From Gemmata massiliana (GTDB lineage Bacteria > Planctomycetota > Planctomycetia > Gemmatales > Gemmataceae), in NCBI GenBank assembly GCA_000531095.1, contig HG799469.1, positions 93,544 to 149,189 on the forward strand: a DNA stretch of 55,646 nucleotides, read 5' to 3'. Positions 42,135 to 51,767 of the stretch are shown in pieces. Positions within the stretch are counted from its first letter, which is position 1. Every line of letters starts with the position of its first letter. The notes beneath the pieces were generated by a model that was given only the letters and a program-made list of their open reading frames with translations, had not been told where the DNA came from and searched no databases. The translations under genes and the position numbers were made by a program.

Positions 42135-43844
42135 ATGCTCCGCGAATTGTCTGTCCAAAATCTCGCTCTGATCGAAGACGTGCGGGTCGAACTGCACTCG
42201 GGGTTCTGCGCCTGGACCGGTGAAACCGGCGCCGGGAAATCGCTGCTCCTCGGTGCCCTCGGTCTACTTTTAGGTGAGCGCGGCAGCGCGGAACTCATTC
42301 GCGCCGGCGCGGACGAGCTCCGCGTGACCGGCCGGTTCGAGCTGTCCCGCGCCGAACAGCGCGAGGCCGCCGCGGAACTGCTGCAAACGGAGTTCGAGGA
42401 AGACGACCTCATCCTGACGCGCCGACTGTCCCGGTCCGGCCGCAGTTCGGCCCTTGTGAACGACGTGCCCGTTGCGGTGTCCACGCTCCGGCGCATCGGC
42501 GAGATGCTCGTCGACGTTCACGGGCAGCGCGAGAGCTACTCGCTCCTCCAGCCCGCGTACCAGCTCGAACTGCTCGATGCGTTCGGCAAGCTCGTTGACG
42601 TCCGCAAAAAGTACGTCGAAAAAGCCGATCGCGTGCGCGAGTTGCGAGGGCAACTCAAGGATCTTTCGGACGCCAAACAAGCCCGACAACGGGAACTCAC
42701 CCTCGTCCGCTTCGAGCGCGAAGATTTGGACAACGCGAAGCTCACCCCGAACGAACTTCCCTCGCTCGTCAAAGAGCGCGAGCGGCTCATTCACGCTCAG
42801 AGTCTCGCGAAGTTTACGAGTGGCGTCGCCGCGCGTCTCTCCGACGACGATGGCGCAGTGGCCGAAGTCCTCGGTCGGCTCCTCAAAGAGTCACTCAAGT
42901 GGTCGTCGTTCGACCCGAAGCTCGCGGAAGTAAGCCAGCGCCTCGACGCACTGCGCCCCGAAGTGGAAGACCTGGCCGACACCTGTCGCGACCTCGCCGA
43001 GCGCTTCGAGTCCGACCCGGACCGGCTCGAAGAGGTCGAAAAGCGCATCGCGCTCCTGAAGAAGCTCCAGGCCCGGTACGGCAAAACGCCGGACGAACTG
43101 ATCGTCTACCGCGACACGCTCGACGCGAAGGAAACCGAACTCCAGAAGCAGGAAGACGACCTCTCCGGGATCGATGCGCGTCTGCGTGTCGCCTACACGG
43201 AGATGAAAGAAGTCGCGAACGTGCTGAGCCGAGGTCGCGCGAAAGTGGCGAAAAAGCTCGCCGCCGATTCTCAAAAGCACCTCGCCGACCTCGGGATGCC
43301 GAAAGCAAAACTCGATGCATCGATTGAACTGATCGCGCTCCCGGACGACCCGATGGCGGGCGACGTGCCCATTTCGGGCATCGACCAACTCGAGTTGATC
43401 CTCACCGCCAATCCCGGCGAACCCGCCCGCCCGCTGCGCAAGGTCGCTAGCGGCGGCGAATTGTCGCGCACCATGCTCGCGCTGAAGACCGTCCTCGCCG
43501 CACACGACCCGGTTCGCACGCTGGTCGTGTTCGATGAAATCGACGCGAACGTCGGCGGGCGCCTCGGCGACGTACTCGGCCAGAAGCTCTCGACGCTCGG
43601 CCAGTCGCACCAGGTGCTCTGCGTGACGCACTTACCGCAGGTCGCGAGTTACGCCACGTACCAGTGGACGATCCGCAAGGAATCCACGACGAAACGCACC
43701 GCCACGACCATCACGCAACTGACGTCGGACGAGTCCCGCGTCGAGGAACTCGCGATGATGCTTCGGGGCGAGTCGCGCTCCGAAACCACCCGCAAGGAAG
43801 CCGCCGAAATGCTAAAAGTGGCCCAAATGCAGCGTGCGGGCTGA
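42135..43844 (+). CDS. recN: DNA repair protein RecN
   Basis: From ATG 42135 the product is 569 residues, the normal RecN length. Walker A GETGAGKSLLLGALGLL is near the N-terminus. A long coiled-coil middle (about 160-350) includes LRGQLKDLSDAKQARQRELT. The signature ASGGELSRTMLALKTVLAA and Walker B TLVVFDEIDANVGGRLGDVLG follow, then THLPQVASYATYQW. RecN is an SMC-like ATPase in double-strand-break repair. The last ~25 residues (LRGESRSETTRKEAAEML...) are the segment that recurs as repeats elsewhere. A start upstream of 42135 would lie in another reading of the previous gene. Confidence 0.95.
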   Translation: MLRELSVQNLALIEDVRVELHSGFCAWTGETGAGKSLLLGALGLLLGERGSAELIRAGADELRVTGRFELSRAEQREAAAELLQTEFEEDDLILTRRLSRSGRSSALVNDVPVAVSTLRRIGEMLVDVHGQRESYSLLQPAYQLELLDAFGKLVDVRKKYVEKADRVRELRGQLKDLSDAKQARQRELTLVRFEREDLDNAKLTPNELPSLVKERERLIHAQSLAKFTSGVAARLSDDDGAVAEVLGRLLKESLKWSSFDPKLAEVSQRLDALRPEVEDLADTCRDLAERFESDPDRLEEVEKRIALLKKLQARYGKTPDELIVYRDTLDAKETELQKQEDDLSGIDARLRVAYTEMKEVANVLSRGRAKVAKKLAADSQKHLADLGMPKAKLDASIELIALPDDPMAGDVPISGIDQLELILTANPGEPARPLRKVASGGELSRTMLALKTVLAAHDPVRTLVVFDEIDANVGGRLGDVLGQKLSTLGQSHQVLCVTHLPQVASYATYQWTIRKESTTKRTATTITQLTSDESRVEELAMMLRGESRSETTRKEAAEMLKVAQMQRAG

Positions 43845-43995
43845 AGATAAGAAATGAACCGCGGATAAACGCAGATCACGCGGGTCAAAGCCAAAGCAAA
43901 TTGGCCACAAAAAGCACGCCGTCGATGACAGTTAAGGGCGCCGTGAAGGGTCGCGTCCGGGTCATTTAGTGTGTGGAAGTGACAGGTACTGGCGC

Positions 43996-44065
43996 CCACC
44001 TGCTCGTGGACACTCGCGATTCGCCAAGAGGCTTAGGCGAACCGCGAGTGTCCACGAGCGGGTGG
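43996..44065. repeat. Hairpin related to the MITE arms
   Basis: Approximately 30-base arms (CCACCTGCTCGTGGACACTC and complement with about two mismatches). The sequence aligns with the arms of the element at 31477-31800, including TCGCCAAGAGGC. It lies between convergent recN and the propeller gene and may end both transcripts. Confidence 0.7.
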
Positions 44066-44138
44066 AACTACACAACTGCGAGAACTCAACAGCCGTGAAG
44101 GTCGCGCCCAGTTTGTTGCGACAAACCCGCTAGAGCTG

Positions 44139-45548
44139 TTACTTTGCCGAGATGCAATACAGCGCGTCGACGCTGCGAATAAACAGCGCCCCGCTCGCGG
44201 CCGCGGGGCTCGCCCAGTAGGTGTCTCGACCGAGCTTGTTCACCCGCACCAAATCGAACTCACTGCCCGCCTTCAGAACGTGGGTCGCACCGGTTTCGTC
44301 CAAGCAGAAGACGTGCCCGTCGGCCGCCCACGGGGATGCCCAGAACGCCCCAGCGGACGGGATGCGTTCTTTCGTGTACGCCGCCTTCCCGGTCTTCGCG
44401 TCGAAGCAACTGATGGTGCCGCCGTTGCGATCGAGCGTGTACACGAACCCGTCGTACACGAGTGGGGACGAAGCGGCCGGCCACGCGCGCGACGCGGCCC
44501 AAGCAACACCCTCGCTCGACGTTTCGCCGGCCTTCGGGGTGATGTCACCCTTCGCACCGGCTTTCACTGCGAACAACGTCCCGGCGGTCCGGCCACCGCC
44601 GCCTCCACCCTTCGGGCCACCCGGACCGCCGCCACCACCCTGTCCCACGCCAACATACAGGCGTTCTGCGTCACCCGTGGGGGACGCAGAACTTTGCCCG
44701 CCGCCCACGTCGAGCGTCCACACCACCTTGCCGTCGACCGGGCTGTACCCGCGAATCGCCTGCGCGCCCGCGACGACGACGTCGGTGCGGTCCTTGGTCT
44801 TCCAAACAAAGGGGGTCGCCCACCCGGATTTCTCGCGCCGCTCCACCTTCCACACTTCTTTCCCCGTCTTCGTGTCGAACGCGGCCAGGAAGGACTTCTC
44901 TTCGTTGTCGCACTGGATGATGAGCTTGTCGGCCGCCAGCACCGGGGAACTCGCGGTGCCCCACCCGGCTTGCATCGCGTGGGTGCCGAGATCCTTCTTC
45001 CACAGTTCTTTGCCGCTGAGATCGTAGCAGAACAGGCCCGTCATGCCGAAGTACGCGAACACGCGCTCGCCGTCGCTGACCGGCGTTTCGGTCGCGTAGG
45101 TGTTGCTCCCGTGCGTGGGGATCGTCGGCCGCGCCTCTTTGACGACCTTCTCCCACACGGTCTTCCCGGTGGCGCGTTCGAGGCACACGAGCTTGAACTG
45201 GTACGTGGCCTTTGGTGCCCCAGCGCCGCCTCCTCCACCCCCTCCGCCACCACCACCTTTTCCGCCACCGAACCCGCCCCCGGACTTCGGCTTCGGCTGC
45301 CCCTCCGAGAACGCGGTGGTGACGAACACCTTGTCGCCGATCACGATCGGGCACGACCACGCGACGCCCGCCACGGCAACCTTCCAACGCACGTTCTTCT
45401 CAGCCGACCACTCCGCTGGCGGTTTGGCATCGGTTACGACTCCGGTTCCCGTCGGCCCGCGGAATTGCGGCCAGTCTTCGGCCTGACTACTGGTGGCAGC
45501 GAGCGGAACCAAGACGAGTAGCGCGAGTAGCGGTCGGAATCGGCGCAT
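44139..45548 (-). CDS. Secreted PQQ-type beta-propeller protein
   Basis: From ATG 45548 the protein has 469 residues. A signal peptide (LLALLVLVPLAATSSQAED) is followed by DWPQFRGPTGTGVVTDA, the common start of planctomycete PQQ-like propellers. Blades read LVCLERATGKTVWEKVV, YDLSGKELWKKDLG, FDTKTGKEVWKVERRE and FDAKTGKAAYTKERI. Two glycine-rich low-complexity loops (about 100-122 and near 300-325) interrupt the blades and are likely flexible. Unlike the 5950 gene, the C-terminus is complete. Role unknown; probably periplasmic. It is convergent with recN. Confidence 0.85.
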   Translation of the reverse strand: MRRFRPLLALLVLVPLAATSSQAEDWPQFRGPTGTGVVTDAKPPAEWSAEKNVRWKVAVAGVAWSCPIVIGDKVFVTTAFSEGQPKPKSGGGFGGGKGGGGGGGGGGGAGAPKATYQFKLVCLERATGKTVWEKVVKEARPTIPTHGSNTYATETPVSDGERVFAYFGMTGLFCYDLSGKELWKKDLGTHAMQAGWGTASSPVLAADKLIIQCDNEEKSFLAAFDTKTGKEVWKVERREKSGWATPFVWKTKDRTDVVVAGAQAIRGYSPVDGKVVWTLDVGGGQSSASPTGDAERLYVGVGQGGGGGPGGPKGGGGGGRTAGTLFAVKAGAKGDITPKAGETSSEGVAWAASRAWPAASSPLVYDGFVYTLDRNGGTISCFDAKTGKAAYTKERIPSAGAFWASPWAADGHVFCLDETGATHVLKAGSEFDLVRVNKLGRDTYWASPAAASGALFIRSVDALYCISAK

Positions 45549-45983
45549 CGAAACCTCGTGTTCTGAGCAAAACGGCACTCATTAAACCCGCAAATGGTTT
45601 AGCCGGGGACATGAAATTGCGATGAGTGGAGCCACGTTACAACCGAGATGTGCGGAGCGGCCCCTTCGTCGCGTCAGGGGCGATGTTTCGGGGCGAGTCG
45701 CGTTCCGAACCTGCTCGTAAGGAGCCCGCTGAAACGAGACTAAAAAGTGGTGCGAATGCAGCGTGCGGGGTGAAGGGAAGGTAAAAATGAGCCGCGGATC
45801 GTGTTTTCGATCTCCAAGGATTGAAATTCGTTGTCAGACACCGGCTGTGGAAAAGCGGAACCGGACCGTGAGATGAAGGGCAGCGCGAAACGCTGCTGTG
45901 ACGGAAAGAGACGGGCGCCGCTGGCGGACCGGGCCGAAAACCCGGAACCGCGCGACGGCGCCCGTGTGCGTACCACCCGCGAG
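45549..45983. other. Intergenic region holding a diverged recN-end copy
   Basis: 435 bases without a gene. It carries the recN-like repeat at 45682-45799. The frames covering it are short and overlap the following large gene. No other structure was recognised. Confidence 0.5.
45682..45799 (+). repeat. Diverged copy of recN 3' end and downstream sequence
   Basis: Aligns with 43757-43866 with many differences, retaining CGGGGCGAGTCGCG, AATGCAGCGTGCGGG and GCCGCGGAT. It is in the same orientation as recN but much less similar than the copy at 29956-30024. Confidence 0.7.
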
Positions 45984-48900
45984 TTACTGGCGCGGGGGCA
46001 ATTTCTCCAAGAACAGTTTCCCGCCCGCGGTCTTGTACGCGGCCAGGAGCGGCGGGTTGGCGTTGAGGAACTCGAAGTACCGGTTCTGGACCTCCGGCTG
46101 CCACTCGGTCACGGGGAACTGCTTTTCAATGTCCGCGAACCGCTTGCCCACGTCGTCGTAGGTCTTCTGGAGCTTGGCCGGTAGATCCTTGAGGATCTGC
46201 TGGTTCGCGGTCACCGTGCAGCGCTGGACCTCGAAGAACGAGTCCGCGAAGGCGTTGCGGAACTGTGCCATTTGCTCGTTCGTCGCGTCCTTGGGCGGGT
46301 TGGCCAGCCGGTTGCGCTGCATCCCGACCTGGGTCGCCCACTCGCGCACGGCCAGCCCCCATTCGGCGTTCGCCCTCTTCGGGTCGGCTTCGGCCGCGCC
46401 CTTGGCCTCGTGCAGTTCGGCCAGCGCCTTGCGGAAGTAGAGCCGCCCCGCGCCCCACCCGGGCTTGTCGGGGGTGCCGATCACCCCCTTGAGCAGCGCC
46501 TCGGCCTCCGCGAACTGTTTCAGTTCGATTTGTGCTTTCACAATGGAGTGTTGCGCGAACGCATGGTCGCGGACCTGGTTGAGCACCTTTCCGCGGTCCG
46601 CTTCCGGGAACTCTTCGGGCTTCTTCTTGTCCCAGTCGGCGTAAGTCGGGGCGGGCACCTTCTTGAGGGTCTCGAGCGCCTCGGCGTTCTTGCCGATGGT
46701 CTGGAGCGTCTGCCCGATGAACAGGAGCGACGGCACGGGGAGCGCCTTCGCGGTGCGGATCTTGTCGAGCAGCACGCCGAGGCCCGCGGCGAGGTTCTTG
46801 GCTTCCTCGGTCTTCCCCTCCTTTTGCCGAGCGACCATCAGGGCCGCGAGCTCGCGCCCGACCGGTTCGAGGAGCGGGAGGCTCTCGTCCACCGACCCGC
46901 CGGCCCGCACCATGAGGTCGAGCAGTGCGGCGGCTTCGGGGGCCTTCCCCCGGCGCACCTGCACGCGGAACGCGGCCAGGATCACGTCCACGCGGTTCTT
47001 GTCGATGTTCGCCGCGAGCTGGGCGATCCGGGCCTTCGACCGGGCTTCCGGTTCCGGGCTGCTGGCGCCCGCGGCCCACGACTTCATTTCCTCGGTGAAC
47101 AGCGGCCCGGCGGTCTGTACTTGGCTGAGTACGGGCTGAATCAGTGCCAGCGCGGCGTCGAACTTGTTGTCGGCCGTCAGTGCCCGGGCGCGGAGGTACA
47201 GGGCGCGCGTGTAGGTGTCGAGCGCCAGGAGGTTCAGTTCCTGGCCGTCCGTGTTGAGTTTCTTCTCGTTGGTGACCAGGCAATCGAACGTGGGCACCTC
47301 GGCGAGGATCTTCCCCGCGAGGTCGAACGCCTGGTTGAACCCGGGGCTCGCGCGCTCCGCTTCCGGGTCGGCGCGCTCCTGGGCGAGCATCATCGACGCG
47401 AGCCGGCACCGGGCCGACAGGTAGCCGCGCACCTCGTCGGGCGCGGCGACGGACGCGGGCGCGGGGACTTTCGCCAGGTCGCCGGTGGCCCGGCGGTACA
47501 GGCGCGCTTTGTCCTCCTTGGGCAGGGGCGAATCGAGCGGCGCGACGAGCTGCGAGGCGACGAACCCCTCGAGTAACCGCGCGTTGGTGAGTTGCGCGTA
47601 GCTCGGGCGCACCTTTACCAGAACGTCGAACGCCTCCGCGTACTTTTTCTCGTCGGTCAGGAGCCCGGCGAGCTGGTGGCGCGCGGAATCGGTCGCGGCG
47701 TCGTTGGGGTACTTTTCGTCGAGGAACCGGGCCAGTGCGACGGCCCGGTCGCGGTCCGACTGGCGCGCGGCGGCGAGCGCGTCGCGCTCCTCGGTCTTGA
47801 TGGCCCGGCTCGCGGAGACGTACCCGTTGAGCCCGAGGAGCCCCGCGGTGGCCGCCTTCCCGCCGGTGGTCTTGACCGTGCGGGCCACGAAGTCGCCGAG
47901 CACCGCGGCCTGGTAGAACTGCTCGTTCCGCTGGTAGAAGTAGATCAGCCGCAGGTACACGTCGGCGACGTCGGCGGGGCTGTCCTGTGGGGTGACCAAC
48001 TCGCGTGCGCGCTCGAGCAGCGCGATGACGCGCTGGCGCGCGGCCCGGGTTTCGGCCCGGGCCTCTTCGACCTTCTTCGGGTCCGCTTGGGCGCCGGCGC
48101 CGAGTTTCGCCTCCTTCGCTTCCGCCGAAACCAGGTTGCTCATCTGGATGAGCGAGGCCATCTGCGCCTTCTCGAACGACTCGTAGCTGAGCGGGTTCTG
48201 GTCCGCGGTGCCGAGCAGCTTGCGCACGACGGCCGTGCGGTAGCGCGCGGCGCGGGCGGTGTACTCGTTGTCGGTCTGGGCCAGCGCGCGGTAGAGCCGC
48301 TCGGCCTCTTCCAACTGCTTGCGGGCCGTGGCGCCGATCGCGAGGACCGCCGGCGGTTTGGGCGCCGGGGTCGCGACGTCGGCCTGGAAGTGGAGCGAGC
48401 GCGCCAGGTAGTAGCGGACCGCGAACACCTCGGGCGTGGGCTTGCGCGCGGCGCCGTACTGGGTCAGCCACCGGCGCATCTCGTTCTCGCTGGCGGTGAT
48501 CTTCGCCTGTACGCGCTCGCCGAGCGCGACCCGCGCGTTGCGGCGGAGCTGGAAGAACCGGGCGAGCCGCTGGCCGTCTTCGGCCTCGGGCCCGGTCGCG
48601 CGGAGGATCTCCGCGACCTTGCCGGTCGCGGCCGCGAGATCGCCCTGTTCGTAGGTGACTTCCGCGACCCAGGCGCGGGCGACCCAGACGGTCCGGTTCG
48701 TCGGCTGGCCCTTGTCCAGTTTGGCGAAACTGTTCCGCGCCTGTTCGAGGAACTTGTTCCGCTGCTCCTTTTGGGTGGCGTCCAGGATCTCCTCGGGCAC
48801 GAACGTTTCGGCGATGCTGAACTGGTTGATGCCGCTGGCCAGTTCCGCCTCGAACGCCTCGGTTTCCAGCGCCTTTCGGGCACCGGGGGCGAGTGCCGGG

Positions 48901-49472
48901 TCGTCCAGGCGGGCCCGCAACTTGGCCGACGCGCTCGCGAACCGGCCGGCCGCGAGCTGGAACAGCGGGCGCGCCTTCTCGGCCTCTTTCGCCTGCTTGT
49001 GCTGGGCCTGTTCGCGGGCCTGGCGCTCCTCCGCGTCGTCACCCGGCGGGGGGATGTCCATTCTCCGCGCCCGGCTCAGAACCTCTTTCGCGTCGAGCGA
49101 CGTGAGCTTGGCGACGGAGAGCAGCCCCTCGACCGCACGCGGGTGGTTCGGGTAGTTCTGCACGAAGGCGTTCAGCCCCTCTTTCGCCTCCGCGATCATG
49201 CCCAGGCGCGTGCCCTCGTCCGGCTCGTACTCGGATATTTCGAGCAGGCACTTCGCGCGCTCCAGCAGGAGCGCGGCCTTGTCGGTATCGGAGAGCGGCT
49301 TCCCATCGAGTTCCTTGAGGTACTCCATCGCGAGATCGTTTTGCCCGCTCTCGCGCAGCCCGCGCACCAGTTCGAGCGGGGAGGGCGGTTGGGCCGCGCC
49401 CGGCGCCGCGCACAGCCCCGCGAGCGCAACGGCCCAGAGCCACGGGTTTAAGGATCGTCCGCGAAACAACAT
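45984..49472 (-). CDS. Very large secreted TPR-like helical repeat protein
   Basis: From ATG 49472 the protein has 1162 residues. A signal peptide (LWAVALAGLCAAPGAAQP) leads to many helix-turn-helix units, for example LRESGQNDLAMEYLKELDG, LLERAKCLLEISEYEPDEG and LGLMVRAGGSVDESL-like segments near 790. Such Ala-rich, 30-40-residue pairs are TPR/SEL1-like. The order gives no enzyme motif. The protein is likely a periplasmic or envelope scaffold. It precedes the three paralogues at 49.7-52.7 kb on the same strand but is separated from them by a terminator. A GGGGAACGG site precedes the start. Confidence 0.75.
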   Translation of the reverse strand: MLFRGRSLNPWLWAVALAGLCAAPGAAQPPSPLELVRGLRESGQNDLAMEYLKELDGKPLSDTDKAALLLERAKCLLEISEYEPDEGTRLGMIAEAKEGLNAFVQNYPNHPRAVEGLLSVAKLTSLDAKEVLSRARRMDIPPPGDDAEERQAREQAQHKQAKEAEKARPLFQLAAGRFASASAKLRARLDDPALAPGARKALETEAFEAELASGINQFSIAETFVPEEILDATQKEQRNKFLEQARNSFAKLDKGQPTNRTVWVARAWVAEVTYEQGDLAAATGKVAEILRATGPEAEDGQRLARFFQLRRNARVALGERVQAKITASENEMRRWLTQYGAARKPTPEVFAVRYYLARSLHFQADVATPAPKPPAVLAIGATARKQLEEAERLYRALAQTDNEYTARAARYRTAVVRKLLGTADQNPLSYESFEKAQMASLIQMSNLVSAEAKEAKLGAGAQADPKKVEEARAETRAARQRVIALLERARELVTPQDSPADVADVYLRLIYFYQRNEQFYQAAVLGDFVARTVKTTGGKAATAGLLGLNGYVSASRAIKTEERDALAAARQSDRDRAVALARFLDEKYPNDAATDSARHQLAGLLTDEKKYAEAFDVLVKVRPSYAQLTNARLLEGFVASQLVAPLDSPLPKEDKARLYRRATGDLAKVPAPASVAAPDEVRGYLSARCRLASMMLAQERADPEAERASPGFNQAFDLAGKILAEVPTFDCLVTNEKKLNTDGQELNLLALDTYTRALYLRARALTADNKFDAALALIQPVLSQVQTAGPLFTEEMKSWAAGASSPEPEARSKARIAQLAANIDKNRVDVILAAFRVQVRRGKAPEAAALLDLMVRAGGSVDESLPLLEPVGRELAALMVARQKEGKTEEAKNLAAGLGVLLDKIRTAKALPVPSLLFIGQTLQTIGKNAEALETLKKVPAPTYADWDKKKPEEFPEADRGKVLNQVRDHAFAQHSIVKAQIELKQFAEAEALLKGVIGTPDKPGWGAGRLYFRKALAELHEAKGAAEADPKRANAEWGLAVREWATQVGMQRNRLANPPKDATNEQMAQFRNAFADSFFEVQRCTVTANQQILKDLPAKLQKTYDDVGKRFADIEKQFPVTEWQPEVQNRYFEFLNANPPLLAAYKTAGGKLFLEKLPPRQ

Positions 49473-49638
49473 AACCGTTCCCCGTTCACCAGATGCGAGT
49501 ACCAACACCCACGAGGGCTACCGGTTCGGACGGGCGGGCGGCCGGTTTAGTTCCCCCGGATGAATTCTGGTCGGTGCGCGTGCCGTTCGCAAGTACCTCG
49601 TGTGCCGCAAGTAGCGCGTGCGGGGATAAAAAACACAG

Positions 49639-49666
49639 AACCCGCTGTGGTCGACCACAGCGGGTT
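49639..49666 (-). terminator. Intrinsic terminator of the 49699 gene
   Basis: A perfect 14-base-pair palindrome (AACCCGCTGTGGTC and complement), read on the minus strand, is followed by GTGTTTTTTATCC. It lies just after the stop of the secreted paralogue. Confidence 0.85.
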
Positions 49667-49698
49667 CCGATTTCGACCTCAAACTTGGCGCCGGTGCG

Positions 49699-50580
49699 CT
49701 ACTTCTTCTTCACGAACTTGTTAATTTGGTAGCTCTTGCCGGGGCCGTCGAGCCACTTGACGAACGCTTCTTTGGTCTTGTCGGTGAAGTCCTCGCCGGG
49801 CTTCACCATTGGGTACTTCCAGCCGTCCTGGTCGTCATTCAGCCCGAGCATGCCGAACGCCTGGTAGAAGTTGATCGCGTCTTTCGCGTTCGGGTCGGGC
49901 TTCCAGTTGCCCGCGGCGATGACCTTCAGAACGAGTTGGCTCTCTTCCGTGGGAACCTTCGCATCTTCGACCTCGCCCCCACCCTCCGGGTACGCGCGGT
50001 ACTTGTTGACGAGCACGTGCGCGGCGAAGGCCCGGTCGTCGGCCTTCTCGCTCTTGAGCGCCTTCACCGGGTCGGCGAGGACCGCGAGCCCCTTCTTGAC
50101 CTGCTCCACTTGCACTTTGTAATCCTCGGCCTTGGCGTCGGTGGGGGGCATCATCGGGCTGATGGTGTAGAAGTCGCCCGAGTGGTGCTTGGTGAGGTAG
50201 AACAGCCCCTCTTGTCCCTCGGTGAGATTGATCGGCAGCAGCCCTCCGCGAATGGGGCGGCCCGGCGGGGCGCCAGCCGCGGCCGGCGCTGCTGGCGGGG
50301 GCGGCAGGAACCCGACCTTGATGTGCGTCACGTTCGCGGCCCCGGCGAGGCCGGTTTCGATCTTGATGACGCCGATCTTGTACGACAGTTTGTCGGGAGC
50401 GCCCGGAACCGGTGTCGCGCTGACGAGCTCTTTCTCGATCGCGGACACCTTACCGATCACGACCGCGTCGGCGCGAACGAGCTTCTCGGTTGCCGTGAAG
50501 TTCCGGGCGATGCGCTTGGCCTCGACCGGCGCGACCAACACGAGCGCGGCCACCGCCGCAACGAGCAACTTGCGAGTCAT
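49699..50580 (-). CDS. Secreted paralogue (1 of 3) of unknown function
   Basis: The 293-residue protein has a signal peptide (KLLVAAVAALVLVAPVEA) and a beta-rich first half with VVIGKVSAIEKELVS, SYKIGVIKIETGLAGAAN and THIKVGFLPPPP. It ends with a helical half (AAHVLVNKYRAYPEGGGEV, AFVKWLDGPGKSYQINKFV). The same order of motifs occurs in the next two genes. A Pro/Ala-rich loop (about 115-130) differs between copies. No family is recognised. A terminator follows immediately. A palindromic repeat separates it from copy 2. Confidence 0.7.
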   Translation of the reverse strand: MTRKLLVAAVAALVLVAPVEAKRIARNFTATEKLVRADAVVIGKVSAIEKELVSATPVPGAPDKLSYKIGVIKIETGLAGAANVTHIKVGFLPPPPAAPAAAGAPPGRPIRGGLLPINLTEGQEGLFYLTKHHSGDFYTISPMMPPTDAKAEDYKVQVEQVKKGLAVLADPVKALKSEKADDRAFAAHVLVNKYRAYPEGGGEVEDAKVPTEESQLVLKVIAAGNWKPDPNAKDAINFYQAFGMLGLNDDQDGWKYPMVKPGEDFTDKTKEAFVKWLDGPGKSYQINKFVKKK

Positions 50581-50624
50581 GGGAACCTTTCGAGTAACAC
50601 CTAGCTGTGCAGGTGAATGGTTTT

Positions 50625-50693
50625 TGTAGCCGGCCTCTGTGAGGCCGGGGAGCCACTACCAAGGGGCGCCCGGCCTCACAGAGGCCGGCTACA
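50625..50693. repeat. Palindromic repeat, GTAGCCGGCCTC family
   Basis: 25-base perfect arms (TGTAGCCGGCCTCTGTGAGG...) flank a 19-base loop between paralogue copies 1 and 2. No other copy was seen in this window. Confidence 0.8.
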
Positions 50694-50711
50694 GCCAGAA
50701 ATCAAGGTGTT

Positions 50712-50785
50712 TTTGGTTTGGTGGCACAGACCTCTGGCCTGTGGATGCGCTCGCACAGGCCAGAGGCCTGTGCCACCAAACCAAA
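50712..50785. repeat. Palindromic repeat, GGCCTCTGGCC family (copy 3)
   Basis: Arms of about 32 bases with one mismatch (loop about 10 bases); the longest of the three copies. Located directly next to the 50625 element. Confidence 0.85.
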
Positions 50786-50816
50786 GACAAGTCGTCTGTC
50801 CGTAAACTCGCACGAA

Positions 50817-51656
50817 TCACTTCTTGGGTACGATCTTCTTGATCCGGTAGTCCTTGCCCGCGCCGTCGAGCCACTTGGCGAACGCCTCACGGGTTTGCTC
50901 GACGAACTCCTGGCCGGCTTGCGGCTCGGGTTGTTTCCAGCCGTCGGCCTCTTCCAGTCCGAGCATCGAAAACGCGCTGAACCCGTTGAACGCTTGTGAC
51001 GCGATCTCGGACTTCCACTTCCCCTCGGTGAGCGCCTTGAGCAGCGGGCGACTCTCCTCGGCGGTGAGCGGGACTTGTTCGATTTCGCCGCGCGTGCCTT
51101 CGGGTACGGACCGGAGATTGTAGACGATCGCGACTGCCGCGTTGTAGCGGTCCTCGGCCTTTTCTGACTTCATCGCCTTGGCCGGGTCCGCGATGGCCGC
51201 GAGTGCCTTCTTCACGCTCTCGACCTGGGCCTTGTAGTCACCGGCCTTCGATTCGACCGGCGGCGTCAGGTACGGGATCGAGTAGAACCCGTTATCCGAG
51301 TGCTTGGTGACGAAGAACAGCCACTCCTGGCCCTCTTTCAGTTCCGGGTTGTCCGGTCCGCGCCGCAACTCGGCCGTGGGGGTCACGAACCCGATCTTGA
51401 TGTGCGTGAGGTTCTCCGCGCCCGCGAGACCGGTTTCGACCTTCACGACCGCAATCTTGTGCGCGACCTTGTTCGTGCTTCCGGGGTACAGCGGCGCGTC
51501 GACCGTTTCCTTTTCGATCGACGTCACCTTGCCGACGACCACGACCGGCGAGCGGAGCGCGCGCTGGACCGGGGACGCGATCGGGGCGACCCGATCGGCA
51601 CGAGCGGGAGCAACGAGTGCGAACACTGCGAACGCGACGAGCGCGGCGCGGGGCAT
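50817..51656 (-). CDS. Secreted paralogue (2 of 3)
   Basis: From ATG 51656 the product is 279 residues. Signal peptide ALVAFAVFALVAPARAD, then VVVVGKVTSIEKETVDAPLY, AHKIAVVKVETGLAGAENL and THIKIGFVTPTAE. A Lys/Glu-rich helical half follows (ALAAIADPAKAMKSEKAED) and the end is AFAKWLDGAGKDYRIKKIV. It is clearly homologous to copies 1 and 3. The start at 51698 is less likely because it lies upstream of the signal region. Possibly an adhesin-like or binding protein; unknown. Confidence 0.7.
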   Translation of the reverse strand: MPRAALVAFAVFALVAPARADRVAPIASPVQRALRSPVVVVGKVTSIEKETVDAPLYPGSTNKVAHKIAVVKVETGLAGAENLTHIKIGFVTPTAELRRGPDNPELKEGQEWLFFVTKHSDNGFYSIPYLTPPVESKAGDYKAQVESVKKALAAIADPAKAMKSEKAEDRYNAAVAIVYNLRSVPEGTRGEIEQVPLTAEESRPLLKALTEGKWKSEIASQAFNGFSAFSMLGLEEADGWKQPEPQAGQEFVEQTREAFAKWLDGAGKDYRIKKIVPKK

Positions 51657-51767
51657 GGTGGCACCGTGGTAGTGAGTGGCGGTAGTAATCGAGTTCAAGG
51701 AGCGAGGCCGGGAAACGGAACCAATCGGGTGCCCGCTTCTCGACCCCTGGTTGTCTTCATCCGATCG

